Origin: Torymus aiolomorphi
Lineage: Eukaryota; Arthropoda; Insecta; Hymenoptera; Torymidae
DNA: 64,000 nucleotides
NCBI GenBank assembly: GCA_036365515.1
Contig: CM070875.1
Location: 92,074,128 to 92,138,127 of the forward strand
Reading direction: 5' to 3'
A program made the translations under genes and the position numbers. This document shows, piece by piece, positions 53,445 to 64,000 of the stretch (position 1 is its first letter; each line of letters begins with the position of its first letter). A model generated the notes under the pieces. It made no database searches, was not told the origin of the DNA, and worked only from the letters and a program-made list of their open reading frames with translations.

Positions 53445-53865
53445 TTCAGAGTTAGCTATTAATTACTATTAAATTTAAATTAGTAAAATGGTATCAAAAA
53501 TATTAATAATTATAAGGCTCGCCCGTATGGTCGCGCCTAAAAAGGAAAAACGTTGGAAAATTACGGTAACTTTAATTAGCTAACTGTAATTGCCATAAAT
53601 ACTTCGTTTGTCAGACTTTATTAATTTTAAATGTTAAAATAAAATAATCGTTAAAACATTAAAGGTATTCAATTCAATAAAGCATTATTTCTTATTTTAA
53701 TTGCAAATAAAACTAAAACTTCCTTTTATTTTTTTCTTTTATGTAAATAATGTGAATTAGTAGAGTTCGAATTTCGGAAATACTAATTTTGATAATGTAA
53801 TCATTAAAAACACATCTACGAAGAAAATAGGTTCCGTCAATGGTTCTTTTAAATGTATTTTTCAG

Positions 53866-54205
53866 GTTCTAGCAGGATAGTGGAGCACCACATTTCACGC
53901 TCATAATAACAGCATTTTTTAATAAACACTTTAGTATTAGATGGATTGGTTGAGGAGGTCCGGTGAAATGGCTTGCTTCTTCATCGCATACTTTACCATC
54001 AGACTTTTGTTTATGGGGGTATTTGAAAAATGCTATTTTTGAGCAACAACCTACTACAAGAGCAGATATGCAGGATAGAATTCGTCGAGCATGCGCTGCC
54101 ATTCCGAGACAAACTTTGCAGAACACAGTTCGCCATTTTCAATGGCGTTTGACTATGTGCCTTGAAGCAAATGGTCGTAACTTCGAACACTTGCTTCGAG
54201 GTTAA
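53866..54205 (+). pseudogene. C-terminal fragment of the same transposase, inverted
   Basis: Starts at QDSGAPHF (second catalytic Asp region), has a TGA in place of the Arg in WIGRGGP, a diverged patch at the SPD motif, then becomes nearly identical to the left copy (QQPTTRADMQDRIRRACAAI to FEHLLRG). The N-terminal two thirds are missing. Confidence 0.8.
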
Positions 54206-55111
54206 ATAAAAATTTATTTACATTAGTGAGAGGCGAGGGGACCCACTATAATCAAGCACCCCGAACAGTGAGAGGCAAGGGGACTCACTATAATCAAGCA
54301 CCACGAACAGGGAGAGGCAAGGGGACTCACTTTAATCAAGCACCCCGAACAGTGAGAGGCAAGGGGACTCACTTTAATTAAGCGCCCCAAAGGAAACAAT
54401 CCTTACTACATCCACGTCGTTGTTTCTGGGTAGCGCAAAAAGTAAGGTTAATACATTTATAACAGAAGCTTCAACGATCTTAAAGTTTCTGTTAAAAAAT
54501 CATTTTGCCCTTGAGAAAAATTTTTCAGGGTTCAGGATGTGTGGATTTGGGGTGTATGGGATTAGCATGCGTGGGGTAGGGATGTGTGGGACTGGGGGGC
54601 GTGGGGTATGGTTGTGGGACCGGGATGTAACAGTTCAGCATGTGAGGGCATGAAGTGTATGGGGTTAGGATGTACGAGTTTGAGTTTTGTTTACTAGGAT
54701 GTGTAAGTTTTTGTCGTGTGTGTTTGGGGTGTGTGGGTTCCTCTATTAAGCCTGCGATCAATTTGAACCAGCTTAGCCTGTGGTTCATGGAAAAAAACGA
54801 TTTTAAACGGACTTTTCTGAGTTGACCTAGATTTGACCTTGAAATGACCTTGGAAAAAAGTTCTCGATATGATTTTGAACGTAAAATTTCTCGCTCTTTC
54901 CGAATCCGGGGTCAAAACTAGGTGTTTCCATATGAAAAAACCACTTTGACCTTGAAATAACCTCAAAGGTCAAGTTCAAGGTCAAAGACGTTAGCACCGT
55001 TATGTGGCCCCCTTTGTCCCCTATAACTTTTGTTTGAACCATTTTTCTCTATCTGGCTTAGGTTCCGAGAAATCCAGGTGCGGCAATTAAAATGGGTCAC
55101 TGTGTATATAA

Positions 55112-56455
55112 GTGTGCAATGAAGAAGGCCATTTGTCTAAACATTGTAAAAATACCGAATCATTCTCTCAATTACAACCAGGCTACATAAATAATACTCA
55201 ACAACCGCCAAGTGATATCGAATCTACTCAAACTAATAACACGGAATCAAATATCAACCATGCAAACATACAATTTCCCACTTTACCAACAGAAAATCTA
55301 ATTAATTCGACAATTTCGAGTGAATCCAATAGCAATCCTAGTTCGGCCACCGGAAATTTAAACAAAAACAAAACTAAAGACTCTAATATAAGTAAAAAAG
55401 TAAAACAAAAGATATCTCAGCCCAAGAAAAGAATTAAAACTTCTCAAAGTACAGACGATATATTGACTAATTTAGAAACAGCTAAGACATTTTTTATTGA
55501 TAATAATATTGAAACACCTTTAGTATGGAAGAAATCGGTAACTTTTTATCTAATACCTATGGGAATCCCGACACAGTTAATATACACCAACAATACCTCT
55601 ACCATTGTTGACATGCTTAGAAAAATTTACGATCATATCCAACCGAAAAATTTGAAGACAACAATTACTAGTATCATTAAGAAAATAGACAACGCTCGTG
55701 CAGCTTATAATACCAGCGAGGTTTTATCCTCAGCTGAAGAATGAATCCACACGTTCAAAACAACAATACCGATAACACTGTCATCAAAAGTATAGCCTTA
55801 AAAATATTGTACTGGAATATACGCAGTATATTAAAACACAAGGAAGAAATCGAATCTATAATAAAAAAAACCTTGATATTTTTGTATGTGTCGGAACATG
55901 GCTAAAGAGCAACATCATTTAAACTTTTCCGACTTCAATATTTATAGACAAGATAGATTACATTCAAGAGGCGATGGAATACCCTTCCCTTCTTAATAAG
56001 AAAAAATTTAGTTTACAAAGTTATTGACAACATTGCGAGCCCCGATGAGACTACCTTTGAACTTTGTGGACTAAACATAAATAATGTGACACCGGAATTC
56101 AATTTATTTGCATGCTACAGAACTCCTGGATATACCACCACACAAGATACATGGAACAATATCATCAATAGCGTTACAGACATATAACGTTGTTTGGAAC
56201 TGTTCCGATAATGACATTAATGGTAATAGACTTTTACAAGCTATTGATGATGTCGATCTATATTTGCTGAAATCGGATAGCCTTACTCACGCTGATTTTA
56301 AAAGGAAAAACAATCTAATCTCGATCTAATATTTTCAAATTGTCAGTTTGCGCATAAAATAACAATCAGTGTTCACGACGAAATGTTTGGATCCGACCAC
56401 TTTCCTATTTATGTTAACATTAATATAAACAAACAAATGAACACGAAAAAAATAT
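55112..56455 (+). pseudogene. Jockey-like element: ORF1 end and ORF2 endonuclease start
   Basis: 55112-55744 is the C-terminal part of an ORF1 with a CCHC remnant (CNEEGHLSKHC), an Asn/Thr/Ser-rich linker and a Lys-rich block. ORF2 begins by overlap at 55741 and shows the endonuclease-exonuclease-phosphatase fold: LKILYWNIRSILKHKEEI, then, after shifts near 55880-55985, an ELCGLNINN and FACYRTPG block, then DINGNRLLQAIDD and a terminal GSDHFP-like motif near 56391-56408. Reverse transcriptase is absent because the sequence is cut at 56456 by the Gypsy LTR. At least two frameshifts. Confidence 0.75.
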
Positions 56456-57546
56456 TGTAACGGGGTTCAGTTATGGAGAGGGTATTAATCCCTCTCAGGG
56501 GTAATATATGAGTGTATTCTACGCCCGGGCGACTTACCGTTGTAGAATGACCTGTAGTCCGGCAGAAGTGCCTCGGTACAGGTTCCGAACATGCGAGCCC
56601 GGCTTCTATTGTAGAAAGCCTAAGCCGCTTTCTACCAGAACCGGCGCTGCGCTCTGCCGCTGCTGCCAACTGCTGCCCGCGAACTACCGGCTGCTGACTA
56701 TGACCTAGCATTACCAGCGCAGCCGGCCTTTCCCGCACAATGCCGTTCGGTATAACCTCCAAGCGGCTTATGAAATACTTACTCCCGCTACCGATGCTCC
56801 TCTAGGAGGCAATGCCTGCGACTAGCGTAGCGGCTGAAAAGGGTAGAGCGCGGTATTCGGGAAACATGCATAGGTTAGGCGCGCTAATTACTCGTGACTC
56901 GAATGTTAAGATAAAATTGAGAGTGGTTTATTCCACCCAGTTCATCGCACTAAGGGGCGCGAACCCGAACAATAATCAACAATCAAACGCGCAGGCCGAG
57001 ACTCTACTTTGCACGCACGCTCACGGCCGCCGATGCGCGACGGCGACAGGTTACTCCGCGACAATCAAAACGCATACATCAAGCGCGACTTATTCTCGGT
57101 TGGCCAGCCATCGCAGACCCTACCGCGATCGGCAGCTATCTCTCTCGCTCTCGCTGCTATCGGGGCGGGGATGGAGCGTGCCTCACTGTCCCCGGCCTAT
57201 GATGTCGCTGTCTCTTTCTCTCTTCCTCTCGCTGTCTCTCAGTCGGCCACTCTCACTGGTGGCGGCGCGGTGGTCCTCGGTTGCAGTCGTGGAGGCGCGG
57301 CTCACACACCAGAAACTTTCACGATGCGCGGAGGTCCCGAACAGAGACTTGTTGCGTGTCACGGCGGTCAACAACATGGCTGCGCGCTCACGATCGCAGC
57401 GGCGCGGCGGCTTCGTCTTCTTCTCCATCTGCTTCTCGTTTGTTCCACGTGGCGCTCTGTCGATCACCATACGTGCAAGCGCGCGAGATTCAAATCTCGC
57501 AACGCAGTAAACGTGATTCTCGTAACTTATATCGGCGCCCGTTACA
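56456..57546 (-). mobile_element. Gypsy 3' LTR, 1.09 kb
   Basis: TGTAACGGG..CCCGTTACA, GC-rich, with AATAAA on the minus strand near 56935 and CT-rich stretches at 57130-57290. Left flank is ATAT, the same target word as the solo LTR at 3872. Confidence 0.8.
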
Positions 57547-57680
57547 CCCCCCACCCAGATATGACGTCCCCGTGGACGTTTACATCGAGGAAGGAAAGGG
57601 CGCTGAAATAAGGAGGCAAATTCTAAAGTGGGTGCCGATACTTCTTTTATTTTCTTTCTTTCCCGGTCTCTCCTACAGCT

Positions 57681-58554
57681 CTATACTGGTTTCCGCGGCT
57701 GGTTTGCATGACCTGGGCACCGGCGCGTTTCTTTCACGCCGGCTCTCCCGCAGGCCATGCAGTACTTCACCCGGGGAGTGGGGGGAAGGGTGGCTGCCCC
57801 TTCGGCCCTTGTTTTGCGGCCGAGGTGCTCGGCGGGGTCCCGTTCGCGGCGCTGCGCCTCTTCCAGGCGCGCCGGCACTTCCGCGAACGCCGCCTCTTCG
57901 TCCAGTCGCTCGGCCTGGGCGGCTTGCAGCTCGGCGCGGACGCGGCACCGGGCCTCCTGTTGCGCTTTCCTGTTGCGGCTTTCCTGTTGCGGGCTTGTCG
58001 CCGCTCCGCTAGCCAGGCGGCGGTGTGCTGCAGCACCTCCTTCTTGTCACCGATCAGCTGGGCCACCTGGTGACTTCCGCCGTGGGTACAGGGTTGGCAC
58101 TGTACCATCCCTCGAAGGCGGCGGAGGCGTCGTCGCGAGCGCGCTAGGCCTCCCGGTCCAGATTGCGAGCCCGCTCCAGGGTCCTCGTCACCTCTTCCCA
58201 GGTGGAGGGCGGCTGGCCACCGCTCCCTTCCGTCTGGGTCGCGCAGTCGTTGGTGGCGACTTTTGGCCAGCTGAGCGGGATGGGATTCGCTGGAGGGGGT
58301 CTTAGATCATCCCGGGGCGAGGAGGTTGGGACCCCCGAGTTTGCGGGACCAGCTTCCGCTTGCCCGTCGTCCCAGTCCGCCATCACGGGGCGCTCCCAGC
58401 TCGCCTCCTCTTCGCGCTCCCGCTCCCGCTCGAGCTGCCTCTCGCGCATGACATGTAGGGCGGCCTCGATCGTCCCATGGGCCACGTCTCCCAGGTTCAT
58501 CAGCATGAGGGCAGCGAGGACCTCCCCGAGGGTCTCCTCTGGGATTTCCAACAT
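57681..58554 (-). pseudogene. Third ORF of the Gypsy element, coiled coil plus zinc motif
   Basis: Downstream of integrase and upstream of the polypurine tract, where env would be in some Gypsy elements. It starts MLEIPEETLGEVLAALMLMN at 58554, runs about 136 codons through an Arg/Glu-rich stretch to a TAG, then continues through two frame changes as a charged, Ala/Glu/Arg-rich predicted coiled coil. The end has C-X2-C-X10-C-X2-H (57708-57762), and the frame stops at 57681-57683. There is no signal peptide, transmembrane segment or glycoprotein-like feature, so it does not look like env. Coding bias (few stops in a high-GC frame) and the zinc ligands suggest a former real protein; its family is unknown to me. 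Confidence 0.5.
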
Positions 58555-59045
58555 CTGAAACAGAGAAAGAGGAAATTTGGTAAGGTCGTGGTGTTGGAAT
58601 TTTAGATGTCGCAGGCTCGCTGTGGTTTCCCATCGGCCGCGACGTAGGAAAGCGGGTCAGGTGGCTTTCCGAGGGCGCCCGCGTCCTCGCTGCGGTTGGG
58701 CTGGGGCGGATGGGGCCACCGGATTCGGCCCGAGTGGGTCTACTACCACTGCTCGGGCTTCCGCGGGTCTTCCGCGTCCCCTCCGTGGAGGAGGTGAGGC
58801 GGGCGGTGCCACCGGGGTCTACTCGAGTGGGTCTACTACCACTGCTCGAGCACCCGGAGGCCTCCCGCGTCTCCTCGGAAGCGTTTCGACCGTAAGGGCG
58901 TCGCCGGAGGGCCCGCTCGTTGGCGCGGTCTCCGCGTCGACCGTCCCTTCCGGCTCATCGGGTTCTGGCGAAGCAGAGTGGTAGCTTTTCAGCTGTTCCG
59001 CAGCCACCACCTACCTCACCGCCGTCGCCTATCAATTTGTAGGTG

Positions 59046-61900
59046 TTAGATCAGAGGGCTGCGCTTCCACACTCTGTCACCTGGTTTGAAAGTTGTCTCG
59101 CGCCTGCAGGCGTCATAATAGCCGGCTTGGCGTTCTTGAGCCGCGCGCGCTCTAGAAGCGGCGCGCGCGTGTAACTCTGAAAGAGCCTCCATTCGCTCCT
59201 TCCAGGGAGCCAAACTTTCTTCTTGAGCCGGGTTGTCTGCTGCTACCTCTTGCATCCTTCGTTGTGTGCCAGGGTGTTCTGGCTGTCTCCCATAGAGCAT
59301 TAGAGCCGGGCTCATCCCAGTAGAACTTTGCTCAGCCGTATGCATGGCGAAGAGAAGTTCCGGAATCTTCTCGTCCTATCTACTATGCCGCTCCGTAAGG
59401 TAGGAAGCGACCATCGTCTTTAGGGTACGGTTGGCTCGTTCTACCGGATTAGCCTCAGGGTGATAGGGAGGAGTGCGGGTGTGATGCACAACGCGCTCCC
59501 GCAGGAAGTCTTCCACGGCATAGTTCTTAAACTCTGTGCCGTTGTCAGACAAGAAGACTTCCGGGCAACCGAATCGACGAAAGATCTTCTGATTTAGTTC
59601 CGCTATCACCGTCTTGGCGTTGGCCTTACGTATGCGAGATACCTCTACCCACCTGGTGAAAAGGTCTTGGAACACCAGGATGTACTCGCAGCCTTTGGAG
59701 CTTCGAGGCAACGGTCCGATGATGTCTCCAGCCACGGCTTGCCAGAGTTTGTCAGGGTTTGTCGATGACTCGGCGCCCCATGAGGCCGGCTGAAGCCCTT
59801 TGTTCCACCTTGAAGCGCTGGCACGTCTCGCAGTTTCGCACGTACTCCTGCGTTTCCGCATAGCAGCGCGGTCAGTAGTAGCGCAGCGCGACTCTGGCGA
59901 ACGTCTTCTTTCTGCCGAGATGTCCAGCGGTGGCGTCGTCGTGGCATTTCTGCAACACCTCGCGACGATGCTCTTCTGGGACCACCTGTTTCCAGGCATC
60001 GTCATCGTCTCCGAGTGTTGAGTCTATCTTTGATTTGGGGCAGTAAAGATAGAGACTGCCTGCTACGATTTTATAGGTAGGGTAGTCATTGGGCTGCTCT
60101 TTGACCTTGGTGCACCACTCCTGGTACCACGTATCCTCGGTGTCGGTGAACCACGACACCGCAGCCACTTCTAGCCCGTCTTCATCCTCATACATACGAG
60201 AGAGGGCGTCTGCCACGTGGTTCAAGGCACCTTTGCGGTGTTCAACGGTGAACTTGAGGCCTTGCAGCTCCAATGCCCAACGAGCTAACCTGCTCGTTGG
60301 GTTTTTCAGTTGACAGTGCCATCGCAAGCTGATATGGTCTGTCACTACCTTGAACTCGTAGCACTCGATGTATGGGCGAAACTTTTGGATGGCCCATACT
60401 ACCGCGAGGCACTCTCGCTCGGTAACGCTGTAGTTACGCTCCGCCGATGTTAGCACATGGCTCGCGAACTCGATCACCCTCTCCTGCCCTTCTAACTCTT
60501 GGAGTAGCACTGCGCCTAGGCCCACGTCACTCGCATCCGTTTGCACAATGTATAATCCCTCAGGATGGGCTCGGTGCAGCACCGGAGCGGTCATCACCAT
60601 CGCCTCAGCAGATAGAAAGCGTGCTGCTGCTCCTCGAGCCAGTCATACTTCTGGTTTTTCTTAGTCAGATTCGTGAGCGGCTTAGCGATGGTAGCGTAGT
60701 TCGGGATGAACTTCCGATACCAGGAGATGGTGCCTAGGAACCTCCGTAGTACCTTCAGGTTGTGGGGCATCGGGTAGTTCCTGATTGGTTCGATCTTGGC
60801 CGGGTTAGGCCTCGTGCCGTCCCGGTTAACCAAGAAACCCAGGTATGCTACCTCTGGCTTGCAGAAAACGCACTTATCTGCATTAAGCGTCAATCCAGCG
60901 GCTGCTAGCCGTTCTAGCACCATTCGGAGGCACTCCTTATGCTTCTCGAATGACTCGGTGACAATTATAATGTCGTCGAGGTAGGCATAGACGTACGGCT
61001 CTAGCTCGGATCCGAGCACCTGGTCTATGAGCCGCTGGAAGGTGGCGGGCGCGTTCGTAAGTCCATACGGCATCCGCCGGAATTGGTATAGCCCCATCCC
61101 AGGGAACGTAAAGGCTGTTATAAGTCGCGCTTCCACCGCCAGGGGTATCTGGTGGTACGCGCTCTTAAGGTCGAGCGTGGAGATGAACTTCGCCTTCCTC
61201 AATTTCCGCAGAATATCCTGCATATTCGGTAGGGGGTAGGCGTCTGGTTCCGTGACTGCGTTCACCTTGCGCAGATCTTCACAGAACCGCCGTGTTCCGT
61301 CACTCTTTCGGGTCATCACGATGGGGCTCGACCACCCGCTTCAAGAGGGCTCGATCATGCCTTTTTCGAGCATCTCCTTTACTTGACGGTGCATCTCTTC
61401 TTGCACGTTATCCGAGACTGAATAGTGCTTCTGCTTGATTGGTCGAGTGTCCCGCAGAGTGATCTCATTCTCCACGCCCTTTACGCATCCTAAGCCTGGC
61501 GGAAGCTTGCTCAGGATGGCGTCTACCATTAACTTCAGCTCCGCCCGCTGAAGGTCCGTAGCCTCCTCGAGCCCGATAGCAGACACTGCGCTTAGATCGG
61601 TCGTCAAGCTGGCTACTTCCAGCTCGACATAGACTTCTGAGTCCTTACAAAAGAGCCTATCCGTATCCGGGACAACTACAGCCCTGAACGCACGTACAAA
61701 GTTGACCCTTAAGTAGCAGTCTGCATCGATCTGGGGCAAATGGCGACTCTAATTTCCCACATAAGCCCCCCCACGGTGAGTGGGAGAAACACGTGGTCTA
61801 ACAAGGGGCTGCGCTTTGTCACGCCGACCGCAGCAGCTACTTTGCCCTCCTTGGCGTCTGCCTTGGATTTCCTCTGCGGGTCGGCTTTAGGAGGAGGCTA
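59046..61900 (-). pseudogene. Gypsy pol: protease region, RT, RNase H, integrase
   Basis: Reading leftwards: a protease-to-RT linker ending KQKHYSVSDNVQEEMH with a TGA before GWSSPIVM. RT at 61319-60594 has TLDLKSAYHQIPL, FTFPGMGLYQFRRMPYGLTN and YAYLDD (active site). A frameshift follows near 60600. RNase H (VQTDASDVGLGAVL, VVTDHISLRWH, LNHVADALSRM) comes next. The integrase has an HxxxH/CxxC zinc region with a break near 59880, then the core (VAGDIIGPLP, FLSDNGTEFKN, PYHPEANPVERANRTLK) and, after a stop at 59376, a C-terminal part ending FKPGDRVWKR. These would copy element RNA into DNA and integrate it; this copy cannot. Confidence 0.9.
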
Positions 61901-62818
61901 ATAAGCCATCTCCGGCAGTAGCGTCGTCGCTGGCTGTGGAGCGAGCCTATAAGTTGAATTTTCCAGAGTCTGCTCCGCCTCCACCGCCAGCTCTAACAGA
62001 CCCTCTACTGTCTGGAAGTCTGTCCTCCGAACCATGGCTTGCAGCTGTGGTCGGAGGTTCCGGTCGAGTTTATCCCGCTGTTGCTCCATCTTGGGGGGAG
62101 GCGATATCTTGCGATTGATCGCTATGAGGCACGTGATGTAGTCCCTCACGGTCTCCTCTTCCCCCTGGGTGCGGTTATTGGCCTACGCTATTAGTCGCTG
62201 CTGGAATCCTTTTGTAGTTCCTTACCAGCGCCTCACCGCTGATACGAAGTATTGCCACGCGGTCCACTTCTCCTTCTCGTTGCGGTACCACGTCGCTGCC
62301 GTGTCTGTGAACAGCTCCGATAGCGACGAGAGTACCTCTTCTTCGGTGATGTTGGCCAGGACTCTGCAGTCTTCTACTCTAGCCAGGAACACCTCGATGC
62401 TCTGGCTCTTTGCACCAGAGAATCGTATCTGCCACTTCCGCACAACTTGGCCTATATCTCTCGAGTGGTAAAACCCCGACCTCGAGAGATTTGCCGATGT
62501 GCCCTGTGTGGTCTGGTGTTGCCAGCTCGTACTTCTCGTCGGATACCGGCGATCACCCCCCTCCCAAGCAGTATTTCCGTCCCGGAAACCAGCCTAGTCC
62601 CTGGGGCGAGCTGACGGCGGCGAACGTTGCCGTACGTCCCATGCTCCTGGTTCATCTGCTGTGTAAAACGTTTCCTCAAAGTGGACGTTCTGTCCTGGTC
62701 TCGCGTCACGTATTCTGGTGCTAGACGCCGCCTGTCGCTGCTGATCTGTTAGTCTCTGCTGTAGCGACCGGACTTCTGATTTTGGTTCTTCTGGGATAAT
62801 GTTGATTGGCGTACTCAT
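61901..62818 (-). pseudogene. Gypsy gag, broken
   Basis: Starts MSTPINIIPEEPKSE at 62816-62818. After frame changes near 62600 and 62450 it gives the retrotransposon gag core WQIRFSGAKSQSIEVFLARV, LFTDTAATWYRNEKEKWTAW (62440-62222), and then a segment to MRDYITCLIAINR. No CCHC knuckle was found before the protease region. Confidence 0.8.
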
Positions 62819-62849
62819 TCTGTAACCTAGGGCAGTGCCCAAAGATGAG

Positions 62850-63240
62850 ATTTGGATTTTTTCAAATTTTAAATAGATGTTTGCCTAGATGGAAAATAAA
62901 TAAAGCAGCCATAGTATAAGAGAGATCGCATATATGATTTCTATAAAGTGAGTAATGTTTGAGGATTTGATCCCCACCAGGTACCGCAAAGAAATTTAAA
63001 AATATTATTGGATTGAGAGAATTTTTTTGTATATAATTGATATGTTTTGTAATGGACAATTGATAATCTAAAATGATTCCAAGAAAACGAGTGGAATCTG
63101 TTGATTTTATTTTTAGACCATCGATTTCAATTTCTAGGTTACCGAGAGTTATATTATTCCTGTTATCATTAAAAATATTACTTATGTCGACTGCAATTTA
63201 CTATCAACTGATAAGAATTTTTGTTGGAGTTTGATAAGAA
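62850..63240 (-). pseudogene. Jockey-like reverse transcriptase C-terminal remnant
   Basis: Minus-strand frame with STRFLGIILDYQLSITKHIN followed, after shifts, by FLCGTWWGS-like and LLTLYRNHI blocks, typical of the region just after the RT thumb in Jockey-type elements. Opposite orientation to the Jockey fragment at 55112, so it is not its other half. Confidence 0.65.
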
Positions 63241-64000
63241 GTTGGAGAAATAAAGGGTTTAAAAGTAACAACATGAAAAAGACAGCGCCGAGGGTCCGCG
63301 CGAGCCCCTTGCGCCCGTGCGTACGGGACGTTTAAGTGCACGCTCTATTCAATTCGCTAATAATCATGTACCAAGTCTCTGAAAAAAGAACTAAGGACAT
63401 ATATCGATAGATTTTTTCCTGCTCTTTCCAATGGTGCTATTATTTTTATTCCATAATGCTTCCTTCTAGTTGAAAATTTCATTTGAATGTTTAAACTCTA
63501 TTTTTTCAATAAAGTATCAGTCTTTTCTTCAAAATGAATTATATTCTTCAAAAGTACAAGTCTTAAACTATAAAATATTATATTTTTAAGTTGAAACATG
63601 AAAAGTTCAAAAATAGTAAGATCAAAAAGACAGCGGCTGCCCGAACTTTTTACGCTATGCTCAAGGGCGGATTAATACACGCGATGTGCTATTTCACCCT
63701 TACTTTTTTGTAAATATAAAATGATTTGTAACTTACAATGCCAATGCGTAGACATAATTTTGTGGATCTAGTTGTAACAGTTAGTATAATATTACAATGA
63801 ACTTTGTTCATTTATATAACAAAATTTGAAAAACATAATATATTAAACATAAAAATATCCATGAACGCACTGAAAGCAGTGAAACAGAAATTTAAAATAA
63901 GGCAATAAGACAAAGGGGCAAAGTAATAAGGCATGTGCATAAAGCACCTGGCTAGTGGGCGACGCAGGCCTCTATTTAAGCCCGCGGGGTGATGTTTTTC
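63241..64000. other. AT-rich spacer, nothing recognised
   Basis: Two short GC-richer islands start with AAAAAGACAGCG (63279 and 63627). The window ends in a GC-richer stretch (63940-64000). No gene seen. Confidence 0.4.

Larger units (their letters stand above)
56456..62845 (-). mobile_element. Gypsy retrotransposon, decayed, single LTR
   Basis: Minus-strand order from the right: gag (62818), protease/RT/RNase H/integrase, a third ORF, then the 3' LTR at 56456-57546. A polypurine tract (GGGTGGGGGG on the minus strand, plus 57547-57556) abuts the LTR. No 5' LTR or primer-binding site exists at the right end, where the sequence changes to AT-rich DNA near 62845, so the 5' end was lost. Stops and frameshifts occur in every gene. 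Confidence 0.85.

Noticed and set aside
57183..57554. Coding gene within the Gypsy LTR
   Set aside because: Overlapping ORFs in several frames come from high GC; the block has LTR ends and a polyadenylation signal.

Overview
This is a repeat-dominated stretch of an AT-rich animal nuclear genome, most likely an insect. Three things point that way: the transposable-element families present (Gypsy, Copia, Jockey-like, a DUF4817/DDE element and a tnp2-like DNA transposon paired with DUF4806 genes), the GT..AG introns in some genes, and long CT/GA and TA microsatellites. A parasitoid or other hymenopteran is plausible, but the sequence does not prove it. I recognise no conserved single-copy host gene. 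Nearly all recognisable coding sequence belongs to mobile elements, most of it broken.

Layout. 0.4-1.0 kb: fragment of a Mutator-like transposase (minus strand). 2.9-5.8 kb: a long inverted-repeat element containing a TTAA-flanked 117-bp MITE, a TA tract and a 1.6-kb solo LTR. 6.9-9.6 kb: a leucine-rich-repeat-like gene with one frameshift, followed by a decayed partial tandem copy. 9.8-13.0 kb: four large tandem units carrying two kinds of inserted TIR elements. 13.0-15.1 kb: a diverged ~150-bp satellite split by a TA-flanked element. 16.7-25.7 kb and 27.6-31.6 kb: two same-strand pairs, each a tnp2/CACTA-like transposase followed by a multi-exon DUF4806 gene. The first transposase is intact and the second pair is decayed. 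A ~117-bp satellite lies between the pairs. Inside the second DUF4806 gene sit a 757-bp TRIM-type LTR element whose LTR contains a tRNA-like pol III module, and a solo LTR.

34.6-48.7 kb is one Copia retrotransposon (LTRs plus 5-bp target duplication) expanded to 14 kb by nested insertions: an 807-bp foldback element, a hairpin-rich block, and a 5.7-kb palindrome. The palindrome's left arm was itself hit by an ORF1-only non-LTR element and by a hairpin MITE. 49.9-51.0 kb is another palindrome. 51.5-55.1 kb holds two inverted copies of a DUF4817/DDE (DD41D-spaced) transposon rich in minisatellites and AGGTCA half-sites. 55.1-56.5 kb is a truncated Jockey-like element. 56.5-62.8 kb is a decayed Gypsy element on the minus strand with one 1.1-kb LTR and an extra third ORF. 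A Jockey-like reverse-transcriptase remnant follows, then anonymous AT-rich DNA.

The best candidates for something new are the repeated pairing of a tnp2-like transposase with a DUF4806 gene, which looks like a two-gene DNA transposon, and the TRIM with a tRNA-like LTR.
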